DNA of 36,448 nt, taken from Kiritimatiellia bacterium. GTDB taxonomy: Bacteria; Verrucomicrobiota; Kiritimatiellia; RFP12; UBA1067. This document shows, piece by piece, positions 17,015 to 26,000 of this stretch; the first letter of the stretch is position 1; every line of letters begins with the position of its first letter. The translations under genes were made by a program, and so were the position numbers. The DNA lies in contig JAQUEX010000010.1 in NCBI GenBank assembly GCA_028684935.1, forward strand, positions 1 to 36,448. The letters are read 5' to 3'. The notes beneath the pieces were generated by a model. The model made no database searches and was not told the DNA's origin. It was given only the letters and a program-made list of their open reading frames with translations.

Positions 17015-18856
17015 TTAATCCGTCGGCTTGTCCGTGTCAGCACGAGACTCCGTCGCCTGCGCGTCTGCATCTTCTACGACCGCTTCAGGCGCGGCCACGG
17101 GCGTGTCACAGGAGGCAACCGGCGCCGGCGCAGGTTCACCCCCATCGCCAGCAGGCGCTGCCGCCTCAGCTTCAGCGGCCTCGACGGCCGTCTCTTCCGG
17201 CGCGGCAGCCGGCTGATCAGGCGTAGCAGACGAAGTCTCTGAACGAGGCGCAGCGGCTTGAGGCTGACGCGCCGCGCCCTGTTGAGCGCCGGCCTGTTTC
17301 TCGCCTGGCAACACGCGGAATGCGGGATAATCAAGCGGGCCGCTCAAGACATCGTTGTAATACTCGACCACGTGGCCGCGTTCAACCAGCCACACGAGTT
17401 GGACGAGCGTTTCCTTGACTTTTTCCTCGTCGCCGCCAGCGATCGCAGCAACCATCTCCGCCTTGGTACAGGCGGGATGTTCGTTGACATAGGTCAACAC
17501 ATCGCGTAACGCCTGCACCGTGTGCGAAGGATCCAGCGCCAACGGCGTCTTGAGCATGACGAAGTCCTGCCCTTTGGGGTCATTCACACGGAACAGATGA
17601 AGCTTGCGGTGGCGGAAAGCCCCGCGCAGCGCGAAAAACAGCGATGCCGGAAAGCGGCGCTCGCGCAGCAGCATATCCTTCAGCGCGAAAAACAGCGGGC
17701 GACTCGACGTCTGCATGCCGACCGCCGCCGTGCAGATCAGGTGTCGCACGTTCGCGACCTGTCCCGGCAAAATTTCGCGCAGAAAAACCAGCTCGGCGAT
17801 ATCCCGCTCCATCGCAGGGGCCTTGGGCGCCGGCTCGGCATCCGCTTCGGCGCTTGCGCCGGGATCAGCGGCATCCTCAGCATCCACCGGCTCCGCCACG
17901 GTGGGCGCGGCACCCTTGCGACGGTAAATCTTTTTCTTGGTGCACTGCTGCCGCCATTTTTCGATGGCCTCGGGATCTCGCACGGTTTCGATGCGCGCGC
18001 GATAGGCCTCCTCGGAGAAGGTCGCGTAACGGGTCCGCAGCATCTCCTGCACCTTGCCGTTAAAACTGTGGTGATTCGGCGGCCCCAGCAACTCACCGCT
18101 CATGCCGCAGCGCGCGACACACACGAACGCGCCGGAGGGCGGCTCGCACGCCACCTCCTCCACATCAAAGAAATCATCCATGTGGCGATTCACCAGATGC
18201 GTACGGATCTCCTCCTCGGACAGCGCGGGCATGCCGCACACCTTGCATTGGAAGAGCGGCACCTGCTGATCCTTTAACGGTTCAATGCGGACCAGACAGG
18301 AGGCCGGATTGTCCAAGAAGAGCCAAGCGATATCGCGCAGGGGAAACGCACGATGCGACGTCTGAATGCGGCGAATGACCGCCCCCAGCGCCTTCTGCTC
18401 GGGCAGCACACGAATTTCAAGCGGCAACGCAGGCACCTCGGGGCGATCCTGCCGCGGCGGCCCACGGAAATCACGCCGAGGCGGATAGCCACCTCCGGAT
18501 TCCGGTCTGAAACCACCCTCTGCGCGCGGCCCGCGCAGATCGGCGACAGCCGCACGCGACTCAGGCCGCGGCATATTGCCGCCGGCAGGTCGCGCCCCGC
18601 GGTCATTCTCGCGGCGCGGTGGACGACGGTCCGGCTTGCGGCGGTCGCGACCGTCAGCCTCTCGCGGCGCACGGCGGTCACGACCGTAATCGCGCCCTCC
18701 CCGCCGGGAATCGCCGTCATCCGCAAACCGTTCGCTCTGAAAGCGCTGGATCGTCTCCTCGGGCGACGTGCGCGCCCAGCTCGGAGCAAAGTTCAAATCC
18801 AGTACAATCCCGCCGTTGTCCTGACCCTCAGGCTTCGCCTCTTCATTCTCACTCAT
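17015..18856 (-). CDS. Uncharacterised protein with Arg/Gly-rich N-terminus, C2H2-like zinc finger and Ala/Pro/Glu-rich tail
   Basis: Uninterrupted 613-aa ORF with a T-tract hairpin downstream. Contains CKVCGMPALSEEEIRTHLVNRH (C-X2-C-X12-H-X4-H), an SRRGGRDYGRDRRAPRE... N-terminal region and a folded central core. Confidence 0.85.
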   Translation of the reverse strand: MSENEEAKPEGQDNGGIVLDLNFAPSWARTSPEETIQRFQSERFADDGDSRRGGRDYGRDRRAPREADGRDRRKPDRRPPRRENDRGARPAGGNMPRPESRAAVADLRGPRAEGGFRPESGGGYPPRRDFRGPPRQDRPEVPALPLEIRVLPEQKALGAVIRRIQTSHRAFPLRDIAWLFLDNPASCLVRIEPLKDQQVPLFQCKVCGMPALSEEEIRTHLVNRHMDDFFDVEEVACEPPSGAFVCVARCGMSGELLGPPNHHSFNGKVQEMLRTRYATFSEEAYRARIETVRDPEAIEKWRQQCTKKKIYRRKGAAPTVAEPVDAEDAADPGASAEADAEPAPKAPAMERDIAELVFLREILPGQVANVRHLICTAAVGMQTSSRPLFFALKDMLLRERRFPASLFFALRGAFRHRKLHLFRVNDPKGQDFVMLKTPLALDPSHTVQALRDVLTYVNEHPACTKAEMVAAIAGGDEEKVKETLVQLVWLVERGHVVEYYNDVLSGPLDYPAFRVLPGEKQAGAQQGAARQPQAAAPRSETSSATPDQPAAAPEETAVEAAEAEAAAPAGDGGEPAPAPVASCDTPVAAPEAVVEDADAQATESRADTDKPTD

Positions 18857-18901
18857 GGTGATTCTATGTTACCGTTTGTTTGACCGACCGGTCAATGTGA
18901 T

Positions 18902-20854
18902 TTATGACACATGGCCCGCCGCGACAGCGGCCAAGAGGCCGCCGTTCAGCACAATTCGTTTCTGGCGGTCGCTCAGCGCCGCCGTGGCTGTGAACGAGGT
19001 CCCGCGCGTCGCGTTCACAAACGTGACCCGACCGTCACCCGCCAGCGCCGACCGGAACCCGTCACACGCCAGCTCGTCACCTTGCGCGACCGCATCGTAA
19101 TCCTCCGGACGATCAAAGATAAACGGGACGATACCGAAGTTGATCAAGTTCGCGCAGTGGATGCGTTCGATGCTCCTCGCCAACACCGCCTTGACGCCCA
19201 GGTACATGGGGCACATGGCCGCATGCTCGCGGCTCGACCCTTGCCCGTAGCTTTCGCCGGCCACGATCACGACGTGACGTCCCGCGTCACGGATCGCCGA
19301 GGCGTTCTTGTAGAACGCAGCATCGACATGCTCAAAGACATACTTCGCGTACTGCGGCACATTCGAGCGGTACTTCAGGCGCGCGCCGGCCGGCATGATG
19401 TGGTCGGTCGTGATCTTGTCGCCAACCTTGACGGCCGCCACGCCGTTGAGTGTCTCGGGCAGCGGCTTCCCGGCAGGGACCTCGCCGATATTCGGTCCGC
19501 GTACGATCGCCGTCTCCGGCACGCCGCGGCCGGCCGTCTCGCGAAAAAGAAACATGCTATCATCCACGTCAAACGTCGCCGGCTCTTCGACACCGGCCGG
19601 GACCGCTTCACAGGCGCGCGGATCGGTGAACACGCCGGTCAGCGCCGCCGCAGCAGCAGTCTCGGGACTCACGAGAAAGATCTGCGCGCTCAGCGTACCG
19701 GAACGCCCCTCAAAATTACGGTTGCTGGTGCGCAGGCTCACGGCGTCCGTGCCGGGCGACATATGGTTGCCGATGCAGAACCCGCAGGCGTTCTCCAGAA
19801 GGCGCACGCCGGCCTGCACTAAATCGGCGAGCAGCCCTTCCTTGGCCAGCATCGCCACCACCTGCCTCGAGCCCGGTGCCACACCGACCTCCACGTCAGG
19901 ATGCACCTTGCGGCCGCGCACCATCAGGGCCACGGTCTTGAGGTCACGGTAAGACGAATTGGTGCAGGAGCCGATCAGCACCTGATTGACGCGGCGGCCG
20001 GCCAGCGAGGCGATCGAGGCGACATTCCCGGGCGAGTGCGGGCATGCCGCCATGGGCTCCACAGCACCCAGGTCGATCTCAACCGTCTGCTCGTAATCCG
20101 CTCCGTCATCGGCCGTGAGTTCGACCCAATCCGCCTCGCGTCCCTGCGCCACCAAAAAAGCATGTGTCACTGCGTCGCTCGGGAAGACCGAGGTGGTGAC
20201 CCCCAACTCCGCGCCCATATTGGTGATCGTCGCGCGCGCCGGCACGCCCAGTGTCGAAACGCCCGGCCCGGCGTACTCCAGCACGCGCCCGACATTGCCT
20301 TTCGTTCCGAATCGCGCCAGCACAGTCAGGATCACGTCCTTCGCCGAGACGCCCGCCTGCAACGCCCCGGTCAGCAGCACCCGCGTAACCTTCGGGCAGG
20401 TCAGATAAAAAGGGCCGCCGCCCATGGCCACGGCCACGTCGATGCCGCCCGCGCCGATCGCGATCATGCCGATACCGCCGCCGGTCGGCGTGTGCGAGTC
20501 GCTGCCCAGCAGGGTGGCGCCCGGTTTGCCGAAGCGTTCCAGATGAAGCTGGTGGCAGATGCCGTTGCCCGGCCTCGAGAATACGATCCCGTACCGTTGC
20601 GCCACGCTTTTCAAATAGGCGTGGTCATCCGCGTTTTCAAACCCGACCTGAATCGTGTTGTGATCCACATAGCTCACCGCCAGATCGGCCTTCACGCGGT
20701 CAAGCCCCATACTCTCAAACTGCAGGTAGGCCATCGTGCCGGTCGCATCCTGCGTCAGGGTTTGGTCGATACGGATCGCGAGCTCCTCGCCAGGAACCAG
20801 ACTACCGGCGACCCGGTGCGCCGAAAGGATCTTCTCAACAATGTTCTTCGCCAT
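18902..20854 (-). CDS. acn: Aconitate hydratase
   Basis: Start MAKNIVEKILSAHRV with GGAGCAACGC upstream. LLGSDSHTPTGGGIGMIAIGAGGIDVAVAMGG, IGSCTNSSYRDLK, ENACGFCIGNHMSPG, SLRTSNRNFEGRSGT, YGQGSSREHAAMCP. Confidence 0.93.
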   Translation of the reverse strand: MAKNIVEKILSAHRVAGSLVPGEELAIRIDQTLTQDATGTMAYLQFESMGLDRVKADLAVSYVDHNTIQVGFENADDHAYLKSVAQRYGIVFSRPGNGICHQLHLERFGKPGATLLGSDSHTPTGGGIGMIAIGAGGIDVAVAMGGGPFYLTCPKVTRVLLTGALQAGVSAKDVILTVLARFGTKGNVGRVLEYAGPGVSTLGVPARATITNMGAELGVTTSVFPSDAVTHAFLVAQGREADWVELTADDGADYEQTVEIDLGAVEPMAACPHSPGNVASIASLAGRRVNQVLIGSCTNSSYRDLKTVALMVRGRKVHPDVEVGVAPGSRQVVAMLAKEGLLADLVQAGVRLLENACGFCIGNHMSPGTDAVSLRTSNRNFEGRSGTLSAQIFLVSPETAAAAALTGVFTDPRACEAVPAGVEEPATFDVDDSMFLFRETAGRGVPETAIVRGPNIGEVPAGKPLPETLNGVAAVKVGDKITTDHIMPAGARLKYRSNVPQYAKYVFEHVDAAFYKNASAIRDAGRHVVIVAGESYGQGSSREHAAMCPMYLGVKAVLARSIERIHCANLINFGIVPFIFDRPEDYDAVAQGDELACDGFRSALAGDGRVTFVNATRGTSFTATAALSDRQKRIVLNGGLLAAVAAGHVS

Positions 20855-20922
20855 GCGTTGCTCCTGATTGAAAGCCCGTATGGTGCATGAAATGGCGGTG
20901 CGCAACAAGCCCAAACTTGGCG

Positions 20923-22869
20923 TCACCGGCCAAACACGATAAAGCAGGCATCCTGAGCCCCGAGAAAGATGGAGGCCGTTACCCGCCCGTCCGCCTCGCG
21001 GCGGACATCCGTCTCGACCCGGCCGATCTCTCCGGTCAACGGATCCCAGCGTTCGGGCACCCCCTTGCCCGTATCGCGGAAGACACAGGTCACGCGCCCC
21101 GGTTCCGTATGCTCGTTGACGAGAAAATAGAACTCATGCGTTGCCGAGCGCCGATGGACAAACCGGACCTGGAATCCCGCTGTATCCGTCCGCCACACCA
21201 TATCCGGCGTGATGCCGGGCAGCGGGTCCGAACAGTGTGCCGGCACCCTCGCCACGTCCCCCCCAGCGAGTTGCGTCAACCGCGAAACAACGGACGCTCC
21301 CCCGTCTTCGGCCTCTTCCGTCAGCAGCCAGACGCGCACGCCGCGTGCTGCGATCATGCGCACGAGACGTTCATTCTCGGCATGTCGCAGCACCGGCTCT
21401 GCGACGGCCAAACCCGTATACTCGCGCTCCGATTCAAACAGGATCCGGCCGTTTTTGACGGACGCGGCTGCAAGCATCACGCCGTTTACGGCATCCGCCG
21501 AATAACCGGCCAGAACGGGCAACGGGCTCTCTGCCCAGACCACGAGGTCGCCAACCGGCACGCCCTGCTGCAGCAGAAGCTGGCACCTGTGCGCATAGAG
21601 GCAGCCGTCGCGCAGCGAACGGAAGGCCGTGTCGTCGCTGGGCAACGCGCCGCCGACATCCAGCAAAAGCCGTGTCGCACCGTCCGCATACAGGCCGTCG
21701 AGCGCATGCTTCCAAGGAAACGGCAGCAGCACGGCGGCCGGCGAGGGCTCGACCTCGTGCGGCGCCAACCACCCCATCACCACGCGCCGTCCCAGGGTAC
21801 GCGCTCCGCCAGCGGCCCGCGCATTGGCTTCGCGCGCGGCAGCGCGCGATGATCCGACCAGTATCGGGCGGCGGAAACGCCACGCGACCTCGACCGGATC
21901 AACGGGCGCCTGATCAACACGAATACCGGCATCCAGCCCCGCTTCGTGTACCAGCTCATCCACCGTCTTGCCGCACCGTTCACGCCAAAGGGTGCACACG
22001 GTCTGCGCCATCTGCTGCCGTACAAAGGCGGCCGTCGCCTCACCGCCCACCGCCACGCCGGTCCATGCCGGAAGGGAACGAGTCAACCCCAGTCCGCTGC
22101 GCTTCAAAAACGTCTCAGGCATGTCAGCAGCCCATGCCATGTCTGTACGAGGAAGCCCAGACAGGTGCACCCAGAGAAGCGTGCTGCCGTACGTCTGTTT
22201 CAGGCGACTTTGACAGGCAAAGAGCCATTGGTTGACATGCCGGAAAAATGCCGTGCCGTCATAAGGATCGATCCGAGGCGGCTCGGCATCGACGACGCCA
22301 AACCGATAGACCCTCCATACGCCGCCTGTCGGCAGCGACTGGGCGGACAGATCCACCAGGTGGTGCGGATGCAATTCAGTCACGCCGACGGGCACGGCCT
22401 GGCACGTTACGCTGCGATAGGAGTCTGGCGGCGTGGCGACCCGCGGTGTCATGCGCGGCACGCCGTCGGAAGCAGGCCGCACGGTTTCTGCGGACCAGAC
22501 CCATTTCTTCGCATGCGGCGCGGATGCCGCCTCGTCCTGCGAGATGAAAAAATCAGTGAGCCCCGTTTCGAGCCCCAACTGGCGCGCGCGGTCCAGCGCG
22601 CGCGCCACCCCCTCCCACACCGCTTCGTCTGCCGTCGGCACGGCAAGAAGAACACCGCCGGCGCCGATATCGCGCGCCCGTTCAAGCTGGCGCCCCACGC
22701 CCTCCCCCAAGAGCCCCTCGCGGTCTGCGGTGAGCGATATGCAGGGACGGGCTGCGTTCGGCGGCGGCGCGCGGAACTGCTCGTCAAGTTCCGTCCCGCA
22801 CGCGCTCACCGCCAAAGCACAGCCCAAACGCGTGAACCATGCACATGAACCCGTCAAGTTGACCGTCAT
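20923..22869 (-). CDS. Putative lipoprotein, GH106 (alpha-L-rhamnosidase)-like, short or divergent
   Basis: Lipobox VSAC near the N-terminus; C-terminal FYFLVNEHTEPGRVTCVFRDTGKGVPERWDPLTGEIG resembles the GH106-type C-terminal signature; GVRVWLLTEEAE and GRILFESEREYTGLAV support a glycosidase-like fold. Confidence 0.5.
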   Translation of the reverse strand: MTVNLTGSCAWFTRLGCALAVSACGTELDEQFRAPPPNAARPCISLTADREGLLGEGVGRQLERARDIGAGGVLLAVPTADEAVWEGVARALDRARQLGLETGLTDFFISQDEAASAPHAKKWVWSAETVRPASDGVPRMTPRVATPPDSYRSVTCQAVPVGVTELHPHHLVDLSAQSLPTGGVWRVYRFGVVDAEPPRIDPYDGTAFFRHVNQWLFACQSRLKQTYGSTLLWVHLSGLPRTDMAWAADMPETFLKRSGLGLTRSLPAWTGVAVGGEATAAFVRQQMAQTVCTLWRERCGKTVDELVHEAGLDAGIRVDQAPVDPVEVAWRFRRPILVGSSRAAAREANARAAGGARTLGRRVVMGWLAPHEVEPSPAAVLLPFPWKHALDGLYADGATRLLLDVGGALPSDDTAFRSLRDGCLYAHRCQLLLQQGVPVGDLVVWAESPLPVLAGYSADAVNGVMLAAASVKNGRILFESEREYTGLAVAEPVLRHAENERLVRMIAARGVRVWLLTEEAEDGGASVVSRLTQLAGGDVARVPAHCSDPLPGITPDMVWRTDTAGFQVRFVHRRSATHEFYFLVNEHTEPGRVTCVFRDTGKGVPERWDPLTGEIGRVETDVRREADGRVTASIFLGAQDACFIVFGR

Positions 22870-23034
22870 GCCGCCGACTTTAGCATACTTGGCCGATATC
22901 CGCCACAGTGACAGCGCACCAAAACCGCCCGATAAAAAAATTAAAAATCACTCATTTTCTTCTTGCGCATGCCGAAGAACCGTGAAACACTAGCAGCGAT
23001 CAATGGTTATATTTTCTTGCAAGGAGTGAAGAGC

Positions 23035-26000
23035 ATGCCCTCCGAGCTATCCAGTGAGTGTACAGAAAGCGGGCCGCAAGGCAAGAAGGCGGGTTTGGGC
23101 TTGGCGTTGTCAGTCTGCATCGCCGGCGTGTGGTCTCTTTCACTCGCCGCGCATGCGGCCTTGAGTCCGCCGCTCGCGGAGGACGGTTCGCGCGGCGGTC
23201 TGGGCACGATCACCTCTTGGTCATTCGCGTCGAACAACGCAGGCCGTGTCACGCTGCCCGGAACCGTTCTGGACCGCTTTGATCAGACCGGCACGCCTTT
23301 CTTCTCAAGCTCCTTCTTCCGCGGCAACCTCTACCATGCCGACGCGGCCTGCACGCTGCTGGGGCACGAGTTTTACTTGGAACGAAACACGCCCGTCGAG
23401 GTGACGTTCAGCGTCTACGAGGGCGCCACCGCCGCAGGGCCCTTCATCCGGGTCGACGAGGTGACCGTGCTGGCCCCGGCCGGAACGGGATATGTCGCAA
23501 GCGGACAGCGCGGCGTGACGCTGCGCGCGGGCTATACCTACGCGGTCGGCGCGGCCGTCGCAGAATCGGCGTATTTCCAGCGCCCCACCGTCACCCTGCC
23601 CTTTGACAACGGCGACCTGAGCTGCGTGAACGGGCTCCTTTTTTCCGGCCTCCCCGGCGCCACCGTCAGCGCGTTCAGCACGGCCACCAATCCTTACCGG
23701 CAGCGCCTGCGCCTGGGCGGTCCGAGCGATGTCGTGCCCGGCGGCACCACCCTGATGCTGTTGGAAAGCGTCGGCATGAGTATGCGCGGCAACCTCTACG
23801 CACCCTCACAAAACACCTGGTTGCTCGGGCACGGCCTCTATGTGCCGCGCGGCAGTGACCGAACGATGCGTCTTTTCGTCTACGAAAGCGCCGAGCGCAC
23901 CGGCACCTACGCGCGTGTCGATATGCAGACCGTCACCGTGCCGGCCGGCACCAACTACATCGCGGTCTCCACCCGTATCCCGATGCAGGCCGGACGCTTC
24001 TACATGATCGGTGCCTGGGGCACCAGTTATTCCTGTTACCGGGCCAGCGGCTATTATGCCACACCCCAGGACTTCTCATGGGGCCGCGCCGTCGAGGGTT
24101 ATTCGAGTGTTTACCTTTTGAACGGACCTCCCGACACCTTCGTCAAGTCATCGACAACCAACACCACCGTCTACTGGGGCTGCGTCACCGTCGGCGACCT
24201 GCCCGCCTTGCGTATGGACACCTCCGTGTACAACCAGATGTCGACCAACAGCGCCACGGTCCTGCTCGACACGCAAGGGTATGACAATCTCTACCTCGCC
24301 TTTGACCACCGGGAAGCCGGCGACGAGGCCCATGACGGGGACGGCGTCTTCGTCAGCTCCAACGGCACCTCGTTCCGCAGGATCTTGCAGATCGACACCA
24401 CGTCGTCGGGCTGGACCCGTCATGAGATCGACCTGATCCCGCTGGCGCGCGCCGCCGGCGTGCCGACAGACGGACAGCTCCATGTGCGTTTCCAACAGAT
24501 GGACAATTACCCGTGGACCGGCGGGGACGGGCGCGAATTCTCCGGCATCCTGTTCCACGCCAAGCCGGATTTTGGCTGGTATGCGCTGGACACGACCCAG
24601 CCGAAATATCTGTTCCGCGGCAAAGTCGTTAAAACATTTTCTCTCTCCGGCACACTGGCGCTCGCGGGCGGAACCAACGCCGTGGCGGATCTGGCAATCA
24701 ATACGCGTTACCGATTAAACGACCCGGTCGGGCCGGTGCAAACCACATACGACGCATTGTCCCTCGATCTTCCGGCGCTGGGCCATCGCCACATGCCCTT
24801 CGGCACCACCGTCACGGTCCCTGCCTCCACCACCCTCACGCAAAGCGTTTATCAGATCCATGTCGACCTGGACTACGGGGCCAACTTCAGCGAGGGCAAC
24901 GAGAGCAATAACACCGACCGCACCGAGTTCCTTGTCAACCACTACGCCGGCACCCTGCGCTTCGGCACGGTGTCCACCTTTGTCACGCTGAGCGACTGGG
25001 ATTTCCAGGTCGGCTACGGGGCTCCCCTTTTCTCGCCCGAGCGGCACGTCATCACCGGCAACGGCACGGTCGCCGGACAGAGCTTCTCCTTCACGAACCT
25101 GAAGGTCCGCAAGGATCCCATAACCGGAATCTACAGCGTCGACCCTGCCGAAACCCAGACCATCACGCTGTATGGCCTGACCAATACCCTCGGCAGCGTG
25201 TCTGGCGTCCGTTTCCGCTATAACAGCCCGATCACTCTCAGCAAAGACGGCGCTCAGGGCATCGTCTCGGCCCTCATGCCGGCCGGCTGCGCCTTCGCCG
25301 CGCGTCCGGACATGCCGTGGGGCATGCCTTTCACCGACGCCATCCCGGTCTGGTTCAACAGCCTGCTGTATCCGACCGGCATCCTGACGACCGCCCCGCC
25401 CTATGGCTTTTTCTTTGAAGAGTCCAAGCCCCTCTACTTTGATGTCACCAGCCTGCAATGGGACACCGCCGCCGGCAGACTGTCTCTCACGGTCGCCGAC
25501 CTGCTTTATGCGCACGCGCCGGCCCTTGATGAACTTGAGGCGCTGAAATCCGCCGGCCTGATCAGCAGCCAAGACGCGCTGCGCCGCAGCAACGACGGTT
25601 ATTATCGTACCGCAGCCCCGCTGAGCGGCACGGTCCAGGTCACGCCGGACAGCGCCGGCGCCGCGCAACTCGACTTTGCGGTCTCTCTGAAAGCCGGCGC
25701 GTTTGTCGCGCACATGCCCTACGATGTCGCCATCGACTGGCGAGACACCGGCCACCTTGCCATCTCCAATGACCTCCCGGTGGTTGACCCGGCCGCGAGC
25801 GTACTGAACGACGGCCAGGATATGCGCGTCACCTATAACAGCGGCTGTCCCGGCGGATGTGTCGGCGGCGACATGATCCTCACTCAGGAGTGCTACAACG
25901 CGTACGCGGCCTTTTTCTTCACGCAGGACGGCGGCCTCTTCGTGCCCTGCGAGTTCCGAGGCGTGGATGCGGAGATCCACTGGGGGTATATCGCGTCGCT

